Source: Paenibacillus sp. HW567 (GTDB lineage: Bacteria > Bacillota > Bacilli > Paenibacillales > Paenibacillaceae). Taken from it: a stretch of 64,000 nucleotides of DNA. The notes under the pieces are model-generated. The model was not told the origin of the DNA. It did not search any database and worked only from the letters and a program-made list of their open reading frames with translations. Positions 52,428 through 60,327 of the stretch are shown piece after piece. The stretch is from the NCBI RefSeq assembly GCF_000374185.1, contig NZ_KB910518.1, forward strand, positions 1,858,162-1,922,161. The letters run 5' to 3'. Positions within the stretch are counted from its first letter, which is position 1, and every line of letters begins with the position of its first letter. The translations under genes were made by a program, and so were the position numbers.

Positions 52428-55400
52428 TTGCAGACTCAGGTAAAGGTGAGCAAGGAAAAGGAACAGACTTCCGTTCATCATAAACCATACAGCTATGAGC
52501 AGACGTATAGGAAGCCAGCGGCTGCGCGGCAGCCGGACCCGGTGGAAATTATCCGGCGTATCCGCAAGAACCCGGCTTCGTTGACGCGGGAGGATCAGAT
52601 GGCGCTTCAGCGGACCCTGGGCAACCGCGCGGTGGTTCAGTTGTTATCCGAGCTGAAAAAGAACGGCAAGAAAGAGGAAAAGACGGGTAGCGAGGCTGAA
52701 GTGAAGCAGGAGGGACCGGGAGGTCAGGAGAAGGCCGGTGAGGTTCAGGAGGTTCAAGGGGGAGAGGCGGCTCTAGCTGCACAATCCGAATCTGAACAAC
52801 TTGAACAACCCATACAACCCGCACAGTTAGAAGAAGCACCGGTGGTTCAGGTGGAACCGGCAAATGAGGCGCAGTCGCAGGTGCGGCAGACTCAGAGTGT
52901 GGCAGCAGCGGCTGCGAAACAGAGCAGCGCTGTTCTTGAGCAGCAGCCGAGCCAGAAGGCGAAGCCAAGCGAGAAAATAAAGGGAATTCTAAAGAAGAAT
53001 CTGCTGGAAAGCCCTGTAAAGGGGAAAGCTTCGGCTGGCAGCGTAGAAGGCGCTGGGAAATCGACTGCTGGGCAAACGGGTGGAGAAGAAAAAGCTATAG
53101 CGGCTCAGAAGAAGGACGCAGGGGCTGCTTCCAAGGCTACGGGCGGCGGGAATGAACCAGCGGCCGAGCCGGCTGAAGTGCAGTCAGCGGATGAGAAGGA
53201 CGGCAAGGCTGGCGGAGACGCAAAGGACAGCAAGGAAGCTGAGGGTGCTAAGGGAAGCAAGGACGCTAGGGAAACCGAGGAAGGCAAGGCTGGAAAAGGG
53301 ACCAACGGCGCTAAGGACGCCTCGGAGAAAGCAAGAAAAGCCGAGCAAGCCGCGTCAAAGGAGCCTTCACTGGGAGCCGCTCTCGGCGCCATAGCCGGGG
53401 ACGGCAAGGAAACCCCGGCCAAGGCCAAGAAGGTCAATATCCGCGGCGAAGATCCGGGGCAGATCCTGGACCAGTTGACTCAAGTCCAGCCTACTCAGAT
53501 GGGGGATGCCTATGCCCAGGCTGTTGACGTTTCCGCAGGAGCTTTTGCGAAGCAGAAGCAAAAGGCGAAGCAGTCCCTCCCGGTCATTCCCGCACCGACC
53601 GGACTGAAAGGGAAGGTGCTGCAAGCCCGGAGAAAGCCGGTGCCGCTGAAGCACGCTGCTCCAGAGAGCTATAAGAGCGAACGGTCCGGGGGAGCTGCAG
53701 CTCCGGGGAACCTCGAACGCATGAACATCGGCTCCTCCGGCCCAGAGGAAAACCCCGAAGCCATCATGAGCGAAATCCGTTCCGCCGCAGCCCAGCCGCC
53801 CGGCATCAGCATGACCGGCGAAGCCGATCCTTCCCAAGTGGAGGGCTTCAGCCGAGAAGCCACGCAGCAAGTAGGCGCAGCGAAGCAAGCGGAGATGGGC
53901 CAGATCAGCACCCCGTTCGGTGAGAATGATATCTTCCCCGAACCGGATGGCTCGACCCTGAAGGCAAACGCAGAGCTGCAAGGCGGCAATGCTCCTTCTG
54001 CCAAAAAGCTGCCGGGCCTCGCCATCCCGGGCGAGATGACCGCAGGCCTGAACAAGACGCTGGCCCCGGAAATGAACAAGCAGCTCGGTGCCAAGCAGGC
54101 CGAATACAGCAAGGAAAAAGAAAAATTCGACAGCAAAGTCATGCTCTCCAAAGCGGATAGCCACTCGCAAATCCAGAAGGCCGAAGCTGAAGCCAAAGAG
54201 CAGCAGCTCAGCCAGCAGGCCGGAGCCAAGGCCGAAGTGAATGCCCTGCGCGGCGAGTGGAAAAGCGAACTGGATGCCGCCGAAGCCGACTATGCCGGAC
54301 AAGCCGGAGCCGCAGCCCAGCAGAAGAAAAGCGAAATCAACACCGTGCGCACCGAAAAGGAACGCGAAGCCCAAAAGCGGCAGTCCGAAGCCGAACAAGA
54401 AGCCACAACCGCCTACAGCAAAGCCAAAAAAGAGGCTGACGGCAAACATCAAGAGGAAAAAGCCAAAGAAGAGAAAAAAGGCGGCTTCCTCGGCTGGGTG
54501 AAGAACAAGCTCGAAGCGGTAGTCGAAGTCGTCAAGAAAGCCGTCAACTTCATTTTCGAGGGTCTGAGAAAAGCGGTGAAGTTTATTTTTGAAAAAGCAA
54601 AGCAAGCCGTGCTGGGCATTATTGAGCTGGGCCGCAAGCTGATCACCACCCTGATCAAAGGCTTAGGCACCCTGCTCAAAAAGCTGGTCTCCGTCGTGTT
54701 CGCCAAATTCCCGGGTATCGCCGCCAAGATTTGCAGCAAAATTGACGGCGTAGTGAACAAAGCGGTCAAAGCCGTCAACCAGCTCGCGCAGAAGCTCAAA
54801 ACGAAAGTCACCCAGGTTATGGACTTCTTGGCAAGCAAAGTGGATCAGGCCTTGGCGGTTGTGCAGAACTTCTACACGAAACTAATCTCCACCATAGGCA
54901 ACCTCCTGATCGCTGTTTTCCTCGATGTGATGGAACGGATCGGGGCGCTCGGCAAGGCAGCGAAGCGGTCGTTCAGCCATTTGGAAGGCAAGATGTGGGA
55001 GTATCTGCTCGGTGTGGACATTTCGAAGCCGCTGGGCGCAGGTGCCGCAGAAGGCGGAGCAGAGCAGGAACAGGAAGCGGGAGAACCGCAGCCGGAAGAG
55101 AAGCTTACCGCAGACGACATCGAAATGGAGTCGGTCGAAGAGGGAGAAATGGACCCTGAGCTGGTTCAGGACATGAACCTCAAGGACGGCGAAACCAAGC
55201 AGCTTCCGGGCAGCAGCGATCCGCATACGATGGAGAGCATCATGGAGGATTTTGATACCGGAAAAGCGAACCAAAGCCTCGGCGGCAAAATCGCAGACGG
55301 CGTGTCGCTGCGGGCGAACAATGCCAAAATGGTGTTTGACCAGATCAAAACATATGTAATAAAATGGATGAAAGCTCATGGATTACAGCTCTTGGCCGCC

Positions 55401-56546
55401 ATTGTAGGAATACTGGTCGGCGTTGTGGCTGCGGAAATTCTCACAGGCGGAGCGGTCACGGCTTTTCTTCCGGTCCTGATGAATATTGTCATGACCGTCA
55501 TGGAAGCGCAGGCGATTGTATCCGTGGCGCAAACCCTCGCACAGGCCTCGGGCTATATCGGCACGTACCTGAGCCAAGGCTGGCAGAAGCTGATCGAACC
55601 GGCGGCTATTGCGCTGGCAACAGCGCTGGCGATGGGGCTGGTGGAGCTGGCGATGGAGCTGGGCTTCAAGGGCCTCGGCAAGGGACTCAAGAAGGCCGGA
55701 CAAGCCGTGAAGAAGGGCGCAGCAGCAACCGCCAAAGGCGTGAAGGCAGTCGCGGGCGCAGGAGCCAAGGGCATCAAGAGTCTGCTCAAAACTGGAGCCA
55801 AACTAGCCTCCAAGAGCGGCAGCATGATCATCCGCAATGGCAAAATCGTGATCAAGAGCCTGCAAAAAGGGTTCATGAAGGGGGCTAAGAAGCTCCAAGC
55901 TCTGCTTGGCCGGATTCTTGCGAAGTTTAAGTTCAAGAAGTTTAAGCTGGAGCGCAAGGGTAGGCATATCCTTCTTTACGGAGAGGTTAATCCTTGGGTG
56001 CTGCTGGCTAAGGGGGAAATTGAAGAAGTCGATAGTCTGGAAGGCAGAAAAGCAGGAATCAGCACCCAGGCTGAACTCGATAAGATCAAGAGCTTGACGG
56101 ATGCCCAAAGAGTAGACGTCTATAATAAAGCCGTTGCTAGCAAAGACGGTAAGATTGATTTTGATAGTATAAAGGCGCCTGAAAGTAAGAAGAAAACTAG
56201 GTGGCAATATATAACAGAGTGGCATGATAAAAGGGTCTCAGAGTTATTCGGGAATGAAAATGGTAGAAGGGTTAAGGATGCTGGGCGAAATTATGATGCA
56301 CGTTATAAAGGAAAGGATATAGAATTTAAATCAGATAATTTTAGCAAAGGACCCAGAACACAGTCAGAAATATCGCGTATGGAAGGACAGATAAATAAAG
56401 ATATAGAACTTTTCAATTCAGGAGAAGCAAATCCACATTGGCATTTTGATCATGATCCGACAGTGTCACCTGAAATGAAGCCTTTACTTGATAAATTAAC
56501 AAGCGCAGGTATACCTTGGACATTTGGTCCCAAAAAACCATTTTAG
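52428..56546 (+). CDS. eCIS-associated polymorphic toxin-like cargo protein, nuclease tip
   Basis: A 1372-residue protein. LQRTLGNRAVVQLL at residues 60-73 is the motif found near the N-terminus of many eCIS cargo proteins. A Gln/Ala/Lys low-complexity region spans ~90-330; a conserved-looking part starts IRGEDPGQILDQLTQ (~338). A charged coiled coil (~545-685) is followed by amphipathic helices (~690-845), membrane-like helices (~985-1080), and a pre-toxin linker with YGEVNPWVLLAKGEIEEV (~1185). The tip (~1255-1372) has Asp1290, Glu1299-Phe-Lys1301 and WHFDHDP, which resembles a PD-(D/E)XK nuclease. No signal peptide is seen. The start is TTG 52428, seven bases after GAGGGGGG. The tip DNA becomes AT-rich from ~56.1 kb. 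A possible immunity gene starts 18 bp later. Alternative: a tape-measure-like or contact-toxin protein, less likely. Confidence 0.72.
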   Translation: MQTQVKVSKEKEQTSVHHKPYSYEQTYRKPAAARQPDPVEIIRRIRKNPASLTREDQMALQRTLGNRAVVQLLSELKKNGKKEEKTGSEAEVKQEGPGGQEKAGEVQEVQGGEAALAAQSESEQLEQPIQPAQLEEAPVVQVEPANEAQSQVRQTQSVAAAAAKQSSAVLEQQPSQKAKPSEKIKGILKKNLLESPVKGKASAGSVEGAGKSTAGQTGGEEKAIAAQKKDAGAASKATGGGNEPAAEPAEVQSADEKDGKAGGDAKDSKEAEGAKGSKDARETEEGKAGKGTNGAKDASEKARKAEQAASKEPSLGAALGAIAGDGKETPAKAKKVNIRGEDPGQILDQLTQVQPTQMGDAYAQAVDVSAGAFAKQKQKAKQSLPVIPAPTGLKGKVLQARRKPVPLKHAAPESYKSERSGGAAAPGNLERMNIGSSGPEENPEAIMSEIRSAAAQPPGISMTGEADPSQVEGFSREATQQVGAAKQAEMGQISTPFGENDIFPEPDGSTLKANAELQGGNAPSAKKLPGLAIPGEMTAGLNKTLAPEMNKQLGAKQAEYSKEKEKFDSKVMLSKADSHSQIQKAEAEAKEQQLSQQAGAKAEVNALRGEWKSELDAAEADYAGQAGAAAQQKKSEINTVRTEKEREAQKRQSEAEQEATTAYSKAKKEADGKHQEEKAKEEKKGGFLGWVKNKLEAVVEVVKKAVNFIFEGLRKAVKFIFEKAKQAVLGIIELGRKLITTLIKGLGTLLKKLVSVVFAKFPGIAAKICSKIDGVVNKAVKAVNQLAQKLKTKVTQVMDFLASKVDQALAVVQNFYTKLISTIGNLLIAVFLDVMERIGALGKAAKRSFSHLEGKMWEYLLGVDISKPLGAGAAEGGAEQEQEAGEPQPEEKLTADDIEMESVEEGEMDPELVQDMNLKDGETKQLPGSSDPHTMESIMEDFDTGKANQSLGGKIADGVSLRANNAKMVFDQIKTYVIKWMKAHGLQLLAAIVGILVGVVAAEILTGGAVTAFLPVLMNIVMTVMEAQAIVSVAQTLAQASGYIGTYLSQGWQKLIEPAAIALATALAMGLVELAMELGFKGLGKGLKKAGQAVKKGAAATAKGVKAVAGAGAKGIKSLLKTGAKLASKSGSMIIRNGKIVIKSLQKGFMKGAKKLQALLGRILAKFKFKKFKLERKGRHILLYGEVNPWVLLAKGEIEEVDSLEGRKAGISTQAELDKIKSLTDAQRVDVYNKAVASKDGKIDFDSIKAPESKKKTRWQYITEWHDKRVSELFGNENGRRVKDAGRNYDARYKGKDIEFKSDNFSKGPRTQSEISRMEGQINKDIELFNSGEANPHWHFDHDPTVSPEMKPLLDKLTSAGIPWTFGPKKPF

Positions 56547-56563
56547 ATAATTGGAGGATCACT

Positions 56564-57226
56564 ATGGGGCAAACTTTTAGTAAGGATATGGAAGAAACAC
56601 TTGGTGTAACTGTTGCAGCGGCAGGGTTCAAAGTAACTCCACCATTAATTTCTGAAGGTGATTATTGTGTATTTGTAAAACGCTATAATGAAAAAATTGC
56701 GCTATATATTAAGTGTACGGATAATCGAGCGAAAGGGGGCGACGTGGTTATAGCTCTCTGGATAGCACCGGTCGAATTTCCTGACGATAGAATAGAAGTC
56801 CTTAATATTGGATTTAAGATCGTTGTTTATTCCGACTATGAAGTCTCTGATGAAATCATATACTCAGTGGGACAAAAACTTGTTGAACTAAGTAGCAATA
56901 TAACAAGTTTAGCTTTCTCAGTAGAGAGGGATATGGCTAATCCATTCATAGTAAATAAACGCACAAAATTCTATTTCTATTCAAGGGAGATGTACAATAA
57001 ACTTTGTTCAGCTAAAGAATTTTCGGAAGCATTTGAAGAATTGAAATCTTTAGCTAGAAAATGTATAGATAACAATGCATCATTTGATAAATTGAAGGTT
57101 CAATGTACTTCATTTATTGATAAATTAGGGGAGGATTATTTCACCGATGCACTATCATCTTTGAAATCTCAAGAAAAAGGCAGGTTACTAGCTTGTGTTT
57201 TATATGCAGAAATGTTGATACAATAA
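56564..57226 (+). CDS. Possible cognate immunity protein of the nuclease tip
   Basis: A 220-residue protein with no recognised family, with alternating strands (CVFVKRYNEKIALYIKC) in the first half and helices in the second. It begins at ATG 56564, seven bases after GGAGG and only 18 bp after the toxin stop. This is the place where the specific immunity gene of a polymorphic toxin is expected. AT-rich like its neighbours. A terminator follows at 57343. If the tip is a nuclease, this protein should bind and block it in the producing cell. Confidence 0.55.
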   Translation: MGQTFSKDMEETLGVTVAAAGFKVTPPLISEGDYCVFVKRYNEKIALYIKCTDNRAKGGDVVIALWIAPVEFPDDRIEVLNIGFKIVVYSDYEVSDEIIYSVGQKLVELSSNITSLAFSVERDMANPFIVNKRTKFYFYSREMYNKLCSAKEFSEAFEELKSLARKCIDNNASFDKLKVQCTSFIDKLGEDYFTDALSSLKSQEKGRLLACVLYAEMLIQ

Positions 57227-57342
57227 TTATCTGAACGAAAATTTGAATAGGGAATTTCATCAAAAGAAGGATCTATAAAGTGATAACAGAAAGTGTGAAG
57301 ATATGGATATGAAAGTTAAATAATTGCTATGTTACGTAAGTC

Positions 57343-57384
57343 AGGTTGATTGTGGTGGGATGTACCATGATCGACCTATTTTTT
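57343..57384 (+). terminator. Terminator after first immunity candidate
   Basis: AGGTTGATTGTGGT (57343-57356) pairs with ACCATGATCGACCT (57364-57377) using some G-U pairs, followed by ATTTTTT. Confidence 0.7.
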
Positions 57385-57422
57385 GTTAACATCGTTTGCT
57401 TCAAAACTAGTTTTCATGTTAG

Positions 57423-57485
57423 TCGAAGCAGCTTGAATGCGGCGGCAAGAAACCGATCAGCCTTAGCGAAAAGGATAAATTTTCC
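57423..57485 (+). other. GC-richer in-frame scrap before the SUKH gene
   Basis: An open stretch after a TAG (57420) reads QLECGGKKPISLSEKDKFS and continues in frame into the SUKH gene without its own start. It is richer in G and C than the flanks and could be the leftover C-terminus of an older toxin tip that once preceded this immunity gene. Confidence 0.25.
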
Positions 57486-58154
57486 ATGATGGTGGATGAC
57501 TCAATTGAAGAATTGAAAAAACGTTTATTAGCATTGAGGATCACTGCAAAAGATAATAAAAATCATAATTCGGCGATTATTGAAAGAATAGAAGAGAAGT
57601 ATGATTTAGTTCTTCCAGAATTGTACAAGCACTTTATGGTGTATGGAGATTGCAATCTTAATGAATCTCTTCAGTATCAAACTATTGAAAGAACACCATG
57701 GTCTGACCAGAATAATACTGAATCAATTGGGTCATTCTTTACTACTGGCGCCGGAGTTAATAATCTTGAAAAAAGTATACAGCAATACTATGAAAGAATT
57801 CCTGGATCAATTTTACCGATAGCCAATGATTCTGCCGGTAACCTAATATGTATTGGGGTAAGTGGCGAAGCTAGCGGAAAAATTTACTTTTGGGATCATG
57901 AGAATGAGCTTACAGCTAAGGTTATGTTGGATGAAGCTCCATCAGGTAGTATAACAATTGATAATTATTGGGATAACATTTATTTAGTTGCAAATTCTTT
58001 TATTGAATTCATCAGGAGTTTGCAGGTCAAGGAAGAGAAAGTAATAAGCGATATTAATTCTAAAATTGCTAGTATAAATATTAGTGATGATTTTATGGAG
58101 AAAATGAGATTAGCAAGGGAAAGATTAGAGTCAAAAGAAAGAGGAGGAGAATAA
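57486..58154 (+). CDS. SUKH (SMI1/KNR4)-family immunity protein
   Basis: A 222-residue protein with SUKH superfamily marks: IERIEEKYDLVLPELYKHFM at the N-terminus, then PGSILPIANDSAGNLICIGV and GKIYFWDHENE, and a helix WDNIYLVANSFIEFIRSL at the end. SUKH proteins are common immunity factors of nuclease-type polymorphic toxins. A charged C-terminal tail of ~35 residues (KEEKVISDIN to end) is additional. ATG 57486 follows AAAAGGA. It is not beside a matching toxin tip here, so it may be an orphan immunity gene. Confidence 0.82.
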   Translation: MMVDDSIEELKKRLLALRITAKDNKNHNSAIIERIEEKYDLVLPELYKHFMVYGDCNLNESLQYQTIERTPWSDQNNTESIGSFFTTGAGVNNLEKSIQQYYERIPGSILPIANDSAGNLICIGVSGEASGKIYFWDHENELTAKVMLDEAPSGSITIDNYWDNIYLVANSFIEFIRSLQVKEEKVISDINSKIASINISDDFMEKMRLARERLESKERGGE

Positions 58155-58234
58155 ATCGTAAGTGAAAACTCATTCAGCCAGTGTTGATAACATGTAACAG
58201 TAAGAGTTGTAAGTTTATCTGGATCAAATATAGA

Positions 58235-58282
58235 AACCAGCAAGTCTCAGACATCTGAAGAGATTTGCTGGTTTTGGTTTTA
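58235..58282 (+). terminator. Terminator after SUKH gene
   Basis: AACCAGCAA(G)TCTC (58235-58248) pairs with AGAGATTTGCTGGTT (58259-58273), followed by TTGGTTTTATTTT. Confidence 0.7.
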
Positions 58283-58362
58283 TTTTGAGCCAAGGGTAAC
58301 TGTAAAATCGTGATTAAGAGCTTTGATATTAGTTTACCCTAATGAAAGGAGGTTGTTTTTTA

Positions 58363-58767
58363 ATGAGCTCAGAAGAATTTCTTCCTACTAATGAGATAAT
58401 TGAAGCTATAATAAAAAATTCGATTAACCCTATTCTTATACAACTAGAAAATGACATTGGAGAACTTAAGTATAGATGTTCTGTTTATGTCGATGATAAC
58501 GAAATGAGTTCGCAAATATTGGGATTTTCTAAAACGGACATTTCTAATGAAAACTCACAACCAATACGATTGAGATTCAGACCAGCATTTAGTGCTAATC
58601 AACTAAAATTTCAAGTCCAAGCCGTATTTTCACAAGATGTTTCTCCTCAAGGAACAGGTTTTTCCGGCTTTTGGACAAAGGGGAAAATTAATACTGATAA
58701 TTTTATAGTAAAGAAATCACCCTGGGTAGCACAGTATAATGTTTGGAAATGGAGAGGATGGAAATAA
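58363..58767 (+). CDS. Unknown protein in the immunity array
   Basis: A 134-residue protein with helical start (EFLPTNEIIEAIIKNSI) and beta-rich remainder with several Trp near the end (SPWVAQYNVWKWRGWK). No family recognised. ATG 58363 stands 11 bases after AGGAGG; an in-frame ATG at 58342 is just before that site. Its AT-rich DNA, small size, and position point to an orphan immunity protein, but the end with basic and Trp residues could also be a piece of another module. Confidence 0.5.
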   Translation: MSSEEFLPTNEIIEAIIKNSINPILIQLENDIGELKYRCSVYVDDNEMSSQILGFSKTDISNENSQPIRLRFRPAFSANQLKFQVQAVFSQDVSPQGTGFSGFWTKGKINTDNFIVKKSPWVAQYNVWKWRGWK

Positions 58768-58848
58768 GTTAGTTAGAAAATGCACGTTTGAGATTTTGAG
58801 CGAATTGATGTTGTAGAACTAATAAAAGTTGACTAGGAGACGGTAAAG

Positions 58849-59082
58849 GTGGACCCTGTTCAAAAAATAGATCCGGTTATTGAAAAGCTTATAGATGGTT
58901 TAAGTCCATACCTTCAGTCCTTAGGATTTGTTTACAACAAAAAAAGAAACTTCCTAAGAAAGCTGGAAGAGTGCGATCAAGGACTTAGTGTGCAGTTCCG
59001 TCGTATCAAAGGTGAAGAAGCAGGCTATCTTGAAGTTTGTCCAAATGTTATTTTTGAAAAAAGGGTAGACCCGATGAGGTGA
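58849..59082 (+). CDS. Short DUF4304-like fragment in the immunity array
   Basis: A 77-residue product from GTG 58849 after GGAGACGG. The pattern PVIEKLIDGLSPYLQSLGF followed by NFLRKL and LSVQFRRIKGEE looks like the first half of the DUF4304-type proteins, which are found as immunity-like genes. Those are about twice as long, so the gene has likely lost its 3' half; it stops right after VIFEKRVDPMR. No continuation of the family is visible in the 64 bp before the next gene. May be a pseudogene. Confidence 0.45.
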   Translation: MDPVQKIDPVIEKLIDGLSPYLQSLGFVYNKKRNFLRKLEECDQGLSVQFRRIKGEEAGYLEVCPNVIFEKRVDPMR

Positions 59083-59146
59083 CGGTCCAACAATGTCTAT
59101 TTAAAATTAATAATCTTGACTTAAACTCCATAGTAGGAGGGAAAAA

Positions 59147-59542
59147 ATGATATTCGAATCAGAAAATGGCCACCGTATAGAAAATATTCAGAAGAATGAA
59201 CTTTTAAGCTGCTTACGAAAAATAAATGGAACTTCTAATTCTTATGCGGTATTAGAAACAGGGGAGGGTAATTATATCCAAGTTGGCGGTGGTCCGGTAG
59301 AATATACCGTTGAGATCAGGAAGATGCTTCAAGATGCAGAATTCTCTCATTGGAAGGCCAGAAAAATAAATGTTGAAAATGAGGGGATAAAAAAAATAAT
59401 AATTTCAGGTTCAGTGGTTGATGTTAAGTCGAATCAAGTCATAGACCTGGATACGGTTTTAAAGTTATTTGATGCTTATTTTGATGGACAACCTTTACCA
59501 TTATCTACAGAATGGGATGATATTACGAATATGTTTTTGTGA
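59147..59542 (+). CDS. Imm1-like possible immunity protein
   Basis: A 131-residue protein: AVLETGEGNYIQVGGGPVEY in the first half and an end DAYFDGQPLPLSTEWDDI. The closing pattern of an aromatic helix, Gly, Leu-Pro and Trp with acidic residues is like the Imm1 immunity family and some other toxin-immunity folds. The match is by eye and weak. ATG 59147 follows AGGAGGG. AT-rich, same strand as the other array genes. Confidence 0.5.
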   Translation: MIFESENGHRIENIQKNELLSCLRKINGTSNSYAVLETGEGNYIQVGGGPVEYTVEIRKMLQDAEFSHWKARKINVENEGIKKIIISGSVVDVKSNQVIDLDTVLKLFDAYFDGQPLPLSTEWDDITNMFL

Positions 59543-59574
59543 ATTTTTTAAGTGATCTTTTGTTACTAGCGAGG

Positions 59575-59643
59575 TGCACCTCATAAAGTTGATATTGGAG
59601 TAGGCTCTTGTTTAATCCAGTCAATTCTGTGAGGTGCATTTTT
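59575..59643 (+). terminator. Inverted repeat with T-run after Imm1-like gene
   Basis: TGCACCTCA (59575-59583) and TGAGGTGCA (59630-59638) are perfect inverse copies 46 bp apart, followed by TTTTTA. Could be a terminator with a long loop or the ends of a deleted cassette. Confidence 0.4.
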
Positions 59644-59727
59644 ATAGCCAACAGGGCAGAAAAAGGGGTTAAGAAAGGCAAGAAAGCTATAGTAGGTGCG
59701 AGTGGTATAAGGAGGTTGGAGCACCCT

Positions 59728-60147
59728 ATGAAAAACATAAATGATTCGCTCAAAGTCTTAGAAGAATGTTTATTTAAGATTGGTCTACCACCTAGAGAAA
59801 TAAACTATTCTGAAGAGGGAATTACGGAAATTGAGGAGAAATATCACATTTCGCTTCCGGATTTTTGGTATCACGAAAATGAATTAATTGCAAACCTAAT
59901 GCTAAATGAGAAGAAATACAGAAACGTTAGTTTAGATGATTATTGGGATAATGTCTTTTTAATATCAGATAATTTTCTTGATTTTATAAAAAGTTTTCAA
60001 GTTGAAGAGGAAAAAGAACAACAAGACGTTGGATTGAAAATTGTAAGTGAAAGAATGAATGCTGACTTCATGGCTAATATGCTAGCCGCAAGAGCAGAGC
60101 TGGAAGCCGAAGAAAACGCAAGAAAAGATAAGAAGAAGCGGAAGTGA
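59728..60147 (+). pseudogene. SUKH immunity gene with a large internal deletion
   Basis: A 139-residue frame, ATG 59728 after GGAG. It begins like a SUKH protein (EGITEIEEKYHISLPDF) and then jumps directly into WYHENELIANLMLNEKKY and DDYWDNVFLISDNFLDFIKS, which equals the end of the intact SUKH protein at 57486 (WDHENELTAKVM; DNYWDNIYLVANSFIEFI). About 80 residues between LPDF and the HENEL part are missing, in frame. A charged tail like that of the first SUKH protein remains. It is probably a decayed paralogue; a shortened but expressed product cannot be excluded. Confidence 0.6.
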
Positions 60148-60171
60148 TTTTGCATAAAAAAGATGAGCAAA

Positions 60172-60220
60172 ACAGGTCGATTACAGTCCAAAGACTGAAT
60201 AATCGGCCTGTCTTTTTTTC
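60172..60220 (+). terminator. Strong terminator closing the immunity array
   Basis: ACAGGTCGATTA (60172-60183) pairs with TAATCGGCCTGT (60200-60211, one G-U), extended by CAGTC/GACTG, then CTTTTTTT. Its stem resembles the one at 57343-57377 (AGGTTGAT / ATCGACCT). Confidence 0.88.
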
Positions 60221-60327
60221 CTCTTCTAACTCTCCCCAAATTTCCTCCCTCATCCAGTTGTAAACCCCCACCCCAAACTTACTTTATATATGAACGAGAA
60301 AATATAGAGTGAGGACATAAACGGGCG

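Noticed and set aside
53367-54605. 412-codon minus-strand open frame opposite the cargo gene
   Set aside because: It arises from the Ala/Lys/Glu-rich coding strand; composition is low-complexity Leu/Phe/Gly and no start site fits.
59608-59727. N-terminal extension of the decayed SUKH frame
   Set aside because: The frame is open upstream, but the only ribosome binding site is just before ATG 59728 and the extension is basic, non-SUKH sequence.
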